Both the position numbers and the translations under genes were made by a program. 64,000 bases of DNA from Maridesulfovibrio salexigens DSM 2638 (GTDB lineage Bacteria > Desulfobacterota > Desulfovibrionia > Desulfovibrionales > Desulfovibrionaceae): assembly GCF_000023445.1 (NCBI RefSeq), contig NC_012881.1:253501-317500 (forward strand), written 5' to 3'. Shown in pieces: positions 26,344-34,762 of the stretch. Numbering within the stretch: position 1 is the stretch's first letter; each line of letters begins with the position of its first letter. The notes below the pieces were generated by a model. The model searched no databases, had not been told where the DNA came from, and worked only from the letters and a program-made list of their open reading frames with translations.

Positions 26344-27037
26344 GATTTCCCTGAAAAAATCAGACTTTGCAGTATTTACCGTTGTCGCGCTAATTCTTAT
26401 CTGGGTTGCCTGCCAGCCGCATCCCATCGAGACTTTCAAGCTCTACACTAAAGAGCATGGCTATATTTTAAGCTTTTTAAAATTCGCAATCCTTGCCACT
26501 TTCGGGGAATGTGTGGCGTTGCGTATTGTGAATGGATGTTATTGGCGGCCCGGATTCGGTCTGATTGCCAAAGCGGTTATGTGGGGCTTTATCGGATTGT
26601 TTTTAAAAGCCAGCTTCACGGTTTTCGCTGTCGGTTCCCCTGCAGTTCTGACTTCATTGGGATTAAATATCAGTGCAGAAGACGGTTTCTTTGCCCGCTT
26701 GCTGATAGCCTTTACTACCAGTGTAATGCTTAACACCGTATTCGCTCCGGTGCTCATGATTTTGCACAAGATTTATGATGACCATATTCAGGTCCATCAG
26801 GGCAAAATACGCTCTTTGATTATCCCTGTGGATGTTGCGGACCGTTTTGCCTCTATTGATTGGAACAACATGTGGGGCTTTGTACTCAAAAAGACCGTAC
26901 CCATCTTCTGGATTCCGGCCCACACCTTTACTTTTATGCTCCCGCCTGATGCGCGCATCATTTTCGCAGCTCTACTCGGTGGAGTTCTGGGTGTAATTCT
27001 GGCTTTTGCAAGTCTTAAAAGCAGGGCGGCTTATTAA
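26336..27037 (+). CDS. Integral membrane protein of unknown function
   Basis: A 233-aa protein with about five hydrophobic segments (residues 12-28, 48-65, 75-95, 115-135, 205-230). ATG 26336 lies in the last codons of the MscS gene (8-nt overlap), so the two are translationally coupled. I do not recognise the family. It contains a conserved-looking LRIVNGCYWRPGFGLIAKAVMWGFIG segment. The stop overlaps the stop of the convergent GGDEF gene in the shared bases TTAA. Confidence 0.65.
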   Translation: MNKISLKKSDFAVFTVVALILIWVACQPHPIETFKLYTKEHGYILSFLKFAILATFGECVALRIVNGCYWRPGFGLIAKAVMWGFIGLFLKASFTVFAVGSPAVLTSLGLNISAEDGFFARLLIAFTTSVMLNTVFAPVLMILHKIYDDHIQVHQGKIRSLIIPVDVADRFASIDWNNMWGFVLKKTVPIFWIPAHTFTFMLPPDARIIFAALLGGVLGVILAFASLKSRAAY

Positions 27038-27822
27038 GCCTGACATTCGTTTCGGCGCTGTTGATCAGGTCTGGAACTGCCATATACGACCCGGTTGCGT
27101 CCCGCGTCTTTTGCCATGTCCAAAGCCCGGTCTGCCCGGTCGGTCATGCTTTCTTTGCTGTCTTCATCATGGAAGGAGCTGATTCCTATGGAGCAGGTGA
27201 CTGTTCCCACTGATTCATAGTAGTTTCCGGCAATAATTTTCCGTATTTTGTCTGCCAGCAACATAGCATTTTGATGCCCGATTTCAGGGGCTATGATCAG
27301 GAATTCCTCCCCGCTCCAGCGACCGATAGTGTCTGTCTTACGCAGGTTGTTTTTCAGCAGTTTTGCTGTTTCCTGAAGAACCTTGTCGCCCACGTCATTT
27401 CCGAAGTTGTCATTGATGTTCTTGAATCTATCCAGATCGAGCAACAGGATGGAAAAGGAATTACCATGCCGCTGGGCTTTACCTATTTCGTAGTTGAAAA
27501 TTTCATCAAGTCTAAGCCTGTTCGCCAGTCCGGTGAGTTTATCCACGCTGGATAGGTTCTCTAAATCGTTGATGCGTGCTTCGTAACCGGAGATAAGCTT
27601 TGAAATTTTTATTTCCAGAAAGACAACCAGAAGTGCTGACATAAAGACACCCAGCAGTGCAATGGAAGCCGTTGTCCAGACCTTAGACACGTCCGTATAC
27701 AGCCCTATAAGCACTACTGTCAGTATGCTGATGATTGACAGTGCTGTGAAACAGAAAAGTCTGCGGATGAAATGCTTTTGGGATTGTACATTGTTTTTAG
27801 ATGCCTTTTTCTCAGAGCTCAT
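27034..27822 (-). CDS. Membrane-anchored GGDEF protein (diguanylate cyclase) with SGEEF site
   Basis: A 262-aa protein with two transmembrane helices (about 22-42 and 50-72), a short coiled linker and a GGDEF domain (about 95-255). The active-site signature is SGEEF rather than GGEEF, preceded at the expected distance by an inhibitory RxxD site (RKTD). The upstream DKLTGLANR and LLLDLDRFKNINDNFGNDVGDKVL motifs are normal, so it probably still makes cyclic di-GMP; the serine variant occurs in active enzymes but lowers certainty. Monocistronic. Confidence 0.87.
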   Translation of the reverse strand: MSSEKKASKNNVQSQKHFIRRLFCFTALSIISILTVVLIGLYTDVSKVWTTASIALLGVFMSALLVVFLEIKISKLISGYEARINDLENLSSVDKLTGLANRLRLDEIFNYEIGKAQRHGNSFSILLLDLDRFKNINDNFGNDVGDKVLQETAKLLKNNLRKTDTIGRWSGEEFLIIAPEIGHQNAMLLADKIRKIIAGNYYESVGTVTCSIGISSFHDEDSKESMTDRADRALDMAKDAGRNRVVYGSSRPDQQRRNECQA

Positions 27823-27939
27823 CGGGAATCCTGCGCACGACTAGAAGGTTTATTATTTTGAGTATATGTCTTCTGGGGGAATGTGGCGCAAGAAAAGAAA
27901 AAGAGCAACAAAATTATTAGCTTTTCGATCTAAGTATGA

Positions 27940-28335
27940 TCAGCTACCCATAAACTGCGCCCAAAGCTTTCTGCTTCTGGGGCCGTCAAATTCACAGAAA
28001 AATATGCGCTGCCATGTGCCGAGCATAACATCTCCGTCTTCGATGATCAGCATCTGATCCGGACCGAACATGCTGGTTTTGATATGGGCATCTGAATTGC
28101 CTTCCATATGCTGGTAATCTCCGCGGTAGGGGACCAGCTTGCGCATGTTTACGGTGATGTCGCGGACCACATCCGGGTCGGCACCTTCATTGACTGTAAT
28201 GGCTCCTGTGGTGTGCGGACAGTAGAGCAGCAGAGCGCCGGATTGCCAGCCGTTGTCTTTGACCATTCTGCGCACGGACTCGGTGATGTCGATCATTTCT
28301 TCACGGCTGTTTGTTCTGATTTGCAAAGTTTCCAC
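27940..28335 (-). CDS. YjbQ family protein (UPF0047)
   Basis: A 131-aa cytoplasmic protein of the YjbQ/UPF0047 family; the signature CPHTTGAITVNEGADPDV is clear, followed by YQHMEGNSDAHIKTSMFG and a C-terminal GTWQRIFFCEFDGPR. Some members have weak thiamine-phosphate synthase activity; the physiological role is unknown. It starts within the stop codon of the GGDEF gene upstream (1-nt overlap), indicating translational coupling with a cyclic-di-GMP enzyme. Confidence 0.9.
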   Translation of the reverse strand: METLQIRTNSREEMIDITESVRRMVKDNGWQSGALLLYCPHTTGAITVNEGADPDVVRDITVNMRKLVPYRGDYQHMEGNSDAHIKTSMFGPDQMLIIEDGDVMLGTWQRIFFCEFDGPRSRKLWAQFMGS

Positions 28336-30002
28336 TAATCATCTCCTTTGGGGGAGTCTGTAAGTTTATTGTGCGGTTCGGCTATACAGATCCGGTTGCG
28401 CCCGGTATCTTTGGCCTTGTACAGGGCGTTGTCTGCGCGGGCCAGCATGTCTTCGTATGCATCCACTCCGAATTTGATATCCGTTGCGTAATGGGACACG
28501 CCGATGGAAATGGTACAGGTCAGAGGTTGCTCATCATTATTAAATATTCGGGCTTCTACACTCTGTCGTAATCTTTCCGCGAGTGTCCTGCCGGAATCAA
28601 TATCGGAGCCCGGTGCCACAACCACAAATTCCTCCCCGCCGTAACGGGCAATAATGTCGGATGAGCGCACCACTTCCTGAAAAGCCTTGCTTATTTGTTG
28701 AAGCACAATGTCTCCAACTGTATGCCCGTAAGTGTCGTTGATAACTTTAAAATGGTCAATATCCATAATCATCAGCGAACATGGCTGTCCCGCGCGAATG
28801 GCAATATCCACCAGTCGTGTTCCTTCTTTCATCAGGTACCGCCGGTTGGGGAGTCCGGTCAGCTGGTCGGTTACTGCTGATTTTTGCAGTTCCTGTACCG
28901 TTCTATCGACTTTCCCCTGCATGGCACAGAAACCATCTATAAGTTGAGTTACTTCTTCAGGCGGGTGAGATACTCCGGTTCCTGTGCATTCGCAGTCAAA
29001 TTTTCCTTCGGTCATTTGTCGGGCTACCGAACTTAATCGTTTGAGTGGAATGCTTATGGATTGAATCAGCTTAATGGAAAATGGTGTTATGATCAGCAGT
29101 GTCAGGAATGCCCCGCCAATGGCTGTCCACAGGAAGGAATATATGGGATCCATAACTTCTTTGTAGTCAATTTCCGAAACAATGAGCCAAGGTCCGGCTT
29201 TGACCCATTGGCTTGCTCCGAGAACTTCCGCTCCTCTGTAATCGAGATAAGCACCTTCCGGTTGTGTTCCCACCAGTGCTGATTCAATATTTTTTGTATT
29301 GGTCTTGATTACCATGATGGCAGTGTCTTTAACCCGTCTGGCAGACTTGAGCTCATCTAGAAAACGGGACTCGGTAAGCATGTATCCTTCACGGTTGATG
29401 ATATATGTTTCACCTGTTTTTCCAAACCAGAGGTTTTTCATCAGTCTATTAATAGCAGTCAGCCTTGCGGCAAGGAATACCACTCCGCCGAAAGATCCGT
29501 TTTGCAAAGTAACCGGATGGGAAAAAAGTATTATGGGGTCATCGAGAGACTCGCTGACAATAATTTTCGGCACAAGTGTTGGGTCGGCTTGGCATTTAGT
29601 GAAATACTCGCGGTCACGGATGCCGATGGCAGTTGGGGAATGGATTGATTCGTGGCTTCTGGTCGTGCCGTCTGGTCCTACCCAGATAACTTCACTGATA
29701 TCATCATGCGTATCATCGTAAAGGTTAAGCAATGGGGTGATCTGGCTAAGTTTGCCGCTACGAAGACTTTCACTTTCAGCCAGAAACTTTACATCAGAAC
29801 TACGTTCCCTGAACCATTCTTCAATGACTATTTTGTGCGAAGTGACTTGCTCTTCCAGTTCTTGTCTGGTGGCTTTGAATATGGCTGACTTAATAAAAAA
29901 TATCAGCATGATGGTCATGAAAAGCAAGGGGACCCCTACCATGATAATTGAGTACCATCTGATTCTACTGCTGATAGTTATGGGGAAGAAGCGTAAAGGC
30001 AT
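28335..30002 (-). CDS. Cache-domain diguanylate cyclase
   Basis: A 555-aa inner-membrane signalling protein. TM1 (about 17-38), periplasmic double Cache-like sensor (about 40-290; VIWVGPDG, IGIRDREYFTKC, FGGVVFLAARLT), TM2 (about 290-312), HAMP-like segment (SIPLKRLSSVARQMTEGKFD) and a GGDEF domain (about 385-550) with the intact catalytic RYGGEEF and the inhibitory site RSSD five residues before it. Expected to synthesise cyclic di-GMP in response to a periplasmic ligand. ATG 30002 has AGGAG at good spacing; GTG 30011 in frame is unlikely. Confidence 0.9.
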   Translation of the reverse strand: MPLRFFPITISSRIRWYSIIMVGVPLLFMTIMLIFFIKSAIFKATRQELEEQVTSHKIVIEEWFRERSSDVKFLAESESLRSGKLSQITPLLNLYDDTHDDISEVIWVGPDGTTRSHESIHSPTAIGIRDREYFTKCQADPTLVPKIIVSESLDDPIILFSHPVTLQNGSFGGVVFLAARLTAINRLMKNLWFGKTGETYIINREGYMLTESRFLDELKSARRVKDTAIMVIKTNTKNIESALVGTQPEGAYLDYRGAEVLGASQWVKAGPWLIVSEIDYKEVMDPIYSFLWTAIGGAFLTLLIITPFSIKLIQSISIPLKRLSSVARQMTEGKFDCECTGTGVSHPPEEVTQLIDGFCAMQGKVDRTVQELQKSAVTDQLTGLPNRRYLMKEGTRLVDIAIRAGQPCSLMIMDIDHFKVINDTYGHTVGDIVLQQISKAFQEVVRSSDIIARYGGEEFVVVAPGSDIDSGRTLAERLRQSVEARIFNNDEQPLTCTISIGVSHYATDIKFGVDAYEDMLARADNALYKAKDTGRNRICIAEPHNKLTDSPKGDD

Positions 30003-30077
30003 TAAGAACACTCCTGCATTGGTTATTTCAGAGAGAAATATATTACCATCAACAATGCAGGAGTGCTATTTTTATTG

Positions 30078-30839
30078 TTATGAATTGCTTTCTTTGCGGA
30101 ACATGTGGCTGAATCCGGAATCGTAAAGCAGGGATTCGCTGTCACTGTCTTTTCCGGGCAGGATCAGGAAAATAGTCTGCCGTGTGAAATTGTTCTGTTC
30201 AGCCGTTTCAGCCAGTTTTTCAAGGGTGGTCGGAACGGATTTTTCTTCAGGCCAGCCTATGCGATAGCTGAGGATTACCGGAGTGGAAGGCTCCATACCT
30301 CCGGCAAGAAGCTGTTCCTGAATACCCATGGGATTTCCTGCTGAAAGGTAGATAGCCATAGCTGAGTTATGCTCAGCCAGTTTTTGCAGGGATTCGGATT
30401 CCGGCACAGGGGTTCGTCCGGCCATGCGGGTCAGGATCAGGGTCTGGGTTCCACCGGGAACCGTGAATGATGCGCTGGAGGCTGCTGCGGCTGCACAAGC
30501 TGAAGTGACACCGGGAATGACTTCATATTCAATGCCTGCTTCCCGCAGTAAGCGGGCCTGTTCCTGCACTGCTCCGTAAAGAGCGGGGTCTCCGGTGTGA
30601 ACGCGGGCTACGATTTCTCCTTTGGAGGCATGTTCCTGCATGATGCGGTCGGTTTCTTCCAAAGACATGGAAGCGGAATTTTCAATACGTGCATCTTGGC
30701 GTGCTTCGGCAATTGCGGCCTCGGGGACCAGTGAACCGGCATAAAGGACCAGTCCGGCCTCACGGATAATGCGCTGGCCCTTTACGGTGATCAGTTCCGG
30801 GTCACCCGGTCCGGCACCGATGAAATATACTTTACCCAT
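30078..30839 (-). CDS. cbiF: Cobalt-precorrin-4 C11-methyltransferase
   Basis: Tetrapyrrole methylase of 253 aa that methylates C11 in the corrin ring. The GAGPGDPELITVKGQRII SAM-binding loop, the VARVHTGDPALYGAVQEQ motif and EVIPGVTSACAAAA are those of CbiF/CobM. Because CbiD is encoded nearby, the anaerobic (early cobalt) route applies and CbiF is the better name. It begins at the base after the CbiET stop, so both are in one transcript. Confidence 0.92.
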   Translation of the reverse strand: MGKVYFIGAGPGDPELITVKGQRIIREAGLVLYAGSLVPEAAIAEARQDARIENSASMSLEETDRIMQEHASKGEIVARVHTGDPALYGAVQEQARLLREAGIEYEVIPGVTSACAAAAASSASFTVPGGTQTLILTRMAGRTPVPESESLQKLAEHNSAMAIYLSAGNPMGIQEQLLAGGMEPSTPVILSYRIGWPEEKSVPTTLEKLAETAEQNNFTRQTIFLILPGKDSDSESLLYDSGFSHMFRKESNS

Positions 30840-32075
30840 TTATTGTCCTTCGGGCTTGTCGGCCCAGAGTATGGTTACCGGGTTGTGCGCTTTGTAGCGG
30901 ATATCCCCGGCCAGTTTGTCTGATGTTGAGGCCTGAATCTGCATGGAATGCCAGTTCCAGCCCAGTTCTTCAAAAAGGTCACGGGTGCGCTGGATGCTGC
31001 CCATGAGTATAGCATGGACCACCAGTCTGCCACCCGGTTTGAGGCGTTCGGCCGCTTCGCGGATAACCGAATCTCCGCGTCCGATGCCCCCGCCCATGAA
31101 AATCCGGTCGGGATCGGGCAGTTCTGTTAGGGCCTGCGGCATTTCACCGCAGACAGGTTCAACAGTCCAAGCGCGAAAATTGCGGATGTTTTCCTTGATC
31201 ATTGCAATTCGTTCGGCCTTTTTTTCTACGGCGAAAAAACGGGAACCAGCACCGATAAAAGAAGCTTCAATGGCGACAGAACCACAGCCCGCGCCGAGGT
31301 CCCATACTGTCTGTCCCTCGCTAAGTCCCAGCAGGGCTATACCTGCTGAACGGACGGGAAGTTTTGTGATTAGTCCCTTTTCCCGTGTGAATGAATCGTC
31401 ATCACGCCCGAAGAGCGGAGTGCTCCGATCTTTGTTTTTTGAAGTGAGGATGACGATATTCAGGTCCGGGCAGGTGAAATTTAAAAATGCCTCCGGTTCG
31501 CCCTGAATCACCTGTTCGTCCTGTGTTTCCAACTGGGCCAGTACGGTCATGGAATAATTATCCACACCTTTTTCGATCAGTCGTTGTGCAATGGCCTGCG
31601 GGGTGTTTGTCGCATCTGTGTAAACAGCGCAATCCCTGTTGCGTTGCATGGCTCCGAAAAGCGGCGAGTAGTCATCACGGCCATGCAGGGAAATAATCTC
31701 AAAGTCTTTCCAGCTGTGAGCCAGCCGTGCTGAGCCGATTTGGATGGCTGAAACCGCAGGGCTGATGACAACATTCTCCTTACCCAGAAACGGGATAAGG
31801 GAAGCGGCAATTCCGAAAAGCAAAGGGTCACCATCTGCCAGCAGAATTACCTTTTTCCCTTCTAGCAGCAGTTGCTTAAGAGTTTTGGCATATTCTTTTA
31901 CAGGAGAAGCAAATGGGACTTTGGGGCCTTTGAATTCTGGAAAAGATTCCAGCAAGCGCTTTCCGCCGCTGAGTACATCAGCGTTGGAAATGGTTGCCGC
32001 AGCATCTTTTGTCGGCGTCAGGCTGCCCGGATGCAGCCCGATTATCTGCAAGGGATATTTCATGTCATGTTTCAT
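30840..32075 (-). CDS. cbiET: Precorrin-6Y C5,15-methyltransferase/decarboxylase CbiET fusion
   Basis: A 411-aa fusion of the two enzymes CbiE and CbiT. Residues 1-210 form the CbiE tetrapyrrole methylase (VISPAVSAIQIGSARL, ILLADGDPLLFGIAA). Residues about 235-411 form the CbiT SAM-methyltransferase and decarboxylase (GLSEGQTVWDLGAGCGSVAIEAS, FFAVEKKAERIAMIKENI). Together they methylate C5 and C15 and decarboxylate the C12 acetate. The fused form is called CobL in the aerobic route. No clear ribosome binding site; start 32075 or ATG 32063. Confidence 0.92.
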   Translation of the reverse strand: MKHDMKYPLQIIGLHPGSLTPTKDAAATISNADVLSGGKRLLESFPEFKGPKVPFASPVKEYAKTLKQLLLEGKKVILLADGDPLLFGIAASLIPFLGKENVVISPAVSAIQIGSARLAHSWKDFEIISLHGRDDYSPLFGAMQRNRDCAVYTDATNTPQAIAQRLIEKGVDNYSMTVLAQLETQDEQVIQGEPEAFLNFTCPDLNIVILTSKNKDRSTPLFGRDDDSFTREKGLITKLPVRSAGIALLGLSEGQTVWDLGAGCGSVAIEASFIGAGSRFFAVEKKAERIAMIKENIRNFRAWTVEPVCGEMPQALTELPDPDRIFMGGGIGRGDSVIREAAERLKPGGRLVVHAILMGSIQRTRDLFEELGWNWHSMQIQASTSDKLAGDIRYKAHNPVTILWADKPEGQ

Positions 32076-32206
32076 ACAATGTATTGGCTGGATATTAAAG
32101 GAAGATTTAAGATTTTAATTTAATTTCAATATTAGTTACCAAAAAAAAGAGAATCTGTTATTGTGGAATTGACCCCTTCCATACTTTTTTGCGGAGGTGA
32201 TGAGGT

Positions 32207-32479
32207 ATGAAAAAGTTAATTGCCATAGCTCTTCTGGTCGGTTCAGTTATTACTGCTTTCTACGGATTTTCATTGACTGCTCCCATGCTGGCCGGGAAAA
32301 CCATGTCCGATGTAAATGACATTATGGGCAACATGCACATCGAGTACGAGGTAAATAATTATACTGCCGGTACGGAGAATCGTTGCATACCTTTTTACGT
32401 AGTGGCTCTTTTGGCCGGTGCTGCAGGTGTTTACGTACTTTACTCTCTGGGAGATCACGATGAAGAAGATTTTTTCTGA
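32207..32479 (+). CDS. Small membrane protein inside the cobalamin cluster
   Basis: A 90-aa protein encoded opposite to the cobalamin genes. Signal-anchor at residues 5-30 and a second hydrophobic segment at about 62-80 (IPFYVVALLAGAAGVYVLYSL), then an acidic C-terminus DHDEEDFF. Two helices with both ends possibly on the same side. GCGGAGGTGATGAGGT precedes ATG 32207, and a possible promoter lies in the 130-bp gap. Its 3' end overlaps the convergent cbiD end by 25 nt. Function unknown. Confidence 0.65.
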   Translation: MKKLIAIALLVGSVITAFYGFSLTAPMLAGKTMSDVNDIMGNMHIEYEVNNYTAGTENRCIPFYVVALLAGAAGVYVLYSLGDHDEEDFF

Positions 32480-33567
32480 TGGTCGGGGTAGTAGACCATT
32501 TGTCCATCAAAATCAAAGAGGAAGTACTCAACTGCTACCTCCGAGTTCCCGCTGAAAGCGCGGGCATTCCCGTGTGCTTTACGGACCAGCATGCGGATGA
32601 AAGCCGTGCGTGAATCTTCGGGGACCATTTCATATACATGCCGGGCCGTTATCGCGGCCCGGTTTTTTTTAATCAGATCTTCAGCCATACCCAGTTCTGC
32701 ACACCAGTCCGCCAGCAGGTTAAAGTCTATGGCCCAATCCTTGGCGTGGGTGTAAGGAAAGCCCATGGCATGTTTGACCAGCTTGCCGATGAAAATGGCC
32801 CAGCGCACAGTACGCATGCCTTTTAGTTTGGCCTGCTGCATTGAAAATTTAAAGAAATCGGCAGCCTGTACCATGCTTATTTGCGGGGTTTCAGGAAAGT
32901 GGGCCAGATAAAGCTGTTCACTGCGCCGTCCGGTGGTGAATACAATTTCATCCAGTCCCGCAGCACGGGCAACATTTAGTGATTGGGCGATTGAGGCTTT
33001 CCATGAGGCGTGGCTGTAAGGACGGACAATTCCCTGGGTTCCCAGTATGGATATCCCGCCCAGAATTCCCAGCCGGGAGTTCATGGTTTCCTTGGCAATT
33101 GCCTCGCCCTGCGGAACTTCAATAATGATCTTGAGCCGTCCGTTGAAATCCGGTGCAATCTCACTAAGTTCTTTCAATGCTCCGGCAATAATCTGCTTAC
33201 GGGGCACTGGATTGATGGCTGCTTCACCTACGGGTACGGGCAGTCCCGGCAGGGTTACCCTGCCAATTCCTTTGCCGCCATCCACTTCAATCCGCAATGA
33301 ATCTGCATTTTCTATCTTCACCAGTGCATGGATTTTATGTCCGTGGGTGGCGTCGGGATCGTCCCCGCCATCCTTGATGACAACACCGCGTACTTGATTC
33401 CCATCTTTTAGCACCCGCTCCACCGGAATATTTAAAGTTCCTTTAACTGGAAGAGGGATTTCAATTTCTTGGGATATGCTTCCATTAAACAAGACCCGAA
33501 TGGCCGCCATCGCAGCTGCTGTGGCGGATGATCCGGTGGTGTATCCTTCTCGGAGCTGTTTACTCAT
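32455..33567 (-). CDS. cbiD: Cobalt-precorrin-5B C1-methyltransferase
   Basis: A 370-aa SAM-dependent enzyme that methylates C1 of cobalt-precorrin-5B, specific for the anaerobic cobalamin route. LREGYTTGSSATAAAMAA at the start, GKGIGRVTLPGLPVPVGEAAINP and GILGGISILGTQGIVRPYSHASWKASI are family motifs. I use ATG 33567; an in-frame GTG lies six codons upstream. The start overlaps the dinB stop by 8 nt. Confidence 0.93.
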   Translation of the reverse strand: MSKQLREGYTTGSSATAAAMAAIRVLFNGSISQEIEIPLPVKGTLNIPVERVLKDGNQVRGVVIKDGGDDPDATHGHKIHALVKIENADSLRIEVDGGKGIGRVTLPGLPVPVGEAAINPVPRKQIIAGALKELSEIAPDFNGRLKIIIEVPQGEAIAKETMNSRLGILGGISILGTQGIVRPYSHASWKASIAQSLNVARAAGLDEIVFTTGRRSEQLYLAHFPETPQISMVQAADFFKFSMQQAKLKGMRTVRWAIFIGKLVKHAMGFPYTHAKDWAIDFNLLADWCAELGMAEDLIKKNRAAITARHVYEMVPEDSRTAFIRMLVRKAHGNARAFSGNSEVAVEYFLFDFDGQMVYYPDHQKKSSSS

Positions 33568-34729
33568 CTTCAAGCAATCTCCCACGGGTCAGGATATCCT
33601 TACCGAATTTTAGTCGGACCTGATCCACTGCCTTGTCCAGCTGTTCGAGTCTTTTGCTTTCTTTCGGCTTTTCCGGATCATCAAGCAGGGAAAGCTGTCT
33701 GTTGCGTTCTTCGAAGTTTGAAATGCCGACACCTATTAAACGGATCGGGCCGATGGGCAGTTCCGCATCAAGCAATGAGCATGCTGTTTTATATATTGTC
33801 CCGGCATGGGAGGTTCGGGAATCCAATGTGCGGCTGCGGGTGATCTGGCGGAAGTCGGGAAATTTGACCTTCAGGGTTACGGTTCTTCCTTTGACCCCGT
33901 GTTTCCTGATGTCTGCGGCTATGCGTTCGGATTGCTTGAGCAGCAGTGTTTTCAGGGTGTGGATGTCAGAAACATCTTCACCGAAGGTATTTTCCGCGCT
34001 GGAGGATTTCATTGCTCCACCTTCGGTTACCGGAGTGGGATCAATGCCCGCACCTTTTTCATAGAGAACCAATCCTCGTTCCCCGAATCTTTCTTTCCAG
34101 AACTCAGGTGGATAGCGGCGCAGGTCTGCGGCGTATGTGATGCCGTAGGAACGCAGGCGGGGCAGGGCTTTTTTGCCGACTCCGGGGATTTTTTCCACCG
34201 GCAGGGTTTTCAGGAAATCCTGTACCTGCTCTGCGGTGATGATAGATATTCCATCAGGTTTATTAAGATCGGAAGCAATTTTAGCCAGAAATTTTACCGG
34301 GGCAATACCAACTGAAGCGGTCAGTCCGGTGGCTTTACGAATGTCAGCTTTGATGGAACGGGCAATTTGGAGCGGGGTACCGAATAGTTTCTCGGTTCCG
34401 GTTATGTCGATGTAGGCTTCATCAATGGATGCCTGCTCAACAATCGGTGAGTAGTTGGAGAGTGCCGCCATAACCTTGCGTGAAATTTCTTTGTAGCGGT
34501 GTCTGCTTCCTGATACTACCTGCAATTGCGGGCAGAGTTTTAAAGCCTGACGTACTGGCATTGCAGAGCGCACCCCGAACTTGCGGGCTTCGTAAGAAGC
34601 CGCACTGAGGACAGAGCGTTCATGCATGGAACCTACGCCCACAGGTTTTCCGCGCAACTCAGGATTATCCAGCTGTTCCACGGACGCGAAAAAGGCGTCC
34701 ATGTCTATGTGCATGATGTATTTCTGCAT
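33560..34729 (-). CDS. dinB: DNA polymerase IV (Y family)
   Basis: Error-prone translesion polymerase of 389 aa. The catalytic carboxylates are in HIDMDAFFASVEQ (residues 7-19) and SIDEAYIDITG; AAD, HhH (VEKIPGVGKKALPRLRSYG) and C-terminal little-finger regions are present. The last residues after 350 include QLSLLDD, which resembles the beta-clamp-binding QLSLF motif, though not at the extreme end. It lies between cbiA and cbiD in the same direction and overlaps cbiD, so it is probably transcribed with cobalamin genes. No LexA box was recognised upstream. Confidence 0.95.
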   Translation of the reverse strand: MQKYIMHIDMDAFFASVEQLDNPELRGKPVGVGSMHERSVLSAASYEARKFGVRSAMPVRQALKLCPQLQVVSGSRHRYKEISRKVMAALSNYSPIVEQASIDEAYIDITGTEKLFGTPLQIARSIKADIRKATGLTASVGIAPVKFLAKIASDLNKPDGISIITAEQVQDFLKTLPVEKIPGVGKKALPRLRSYGITYAADLRRYPPEFWKERFGERGLVLYEKGAGIDPTPVTEGGAMKSSSAENTFGEDVSDIHTLKTLLLKQSERIAADIRKHGVKGRTVTLKVKFPDFRQITRSRTLDSRTSHAGTIYKTACSLLDAELPIGPIRLIGVGISNFEERNRQLSLLDDPEKPKESKRLEQLDKAVDQVRLKFGKDILTRGRLLEDE

Positions 34730-34762
34730 AAATATACCCGTTCTAGAGTAAATGCAGGTTGC

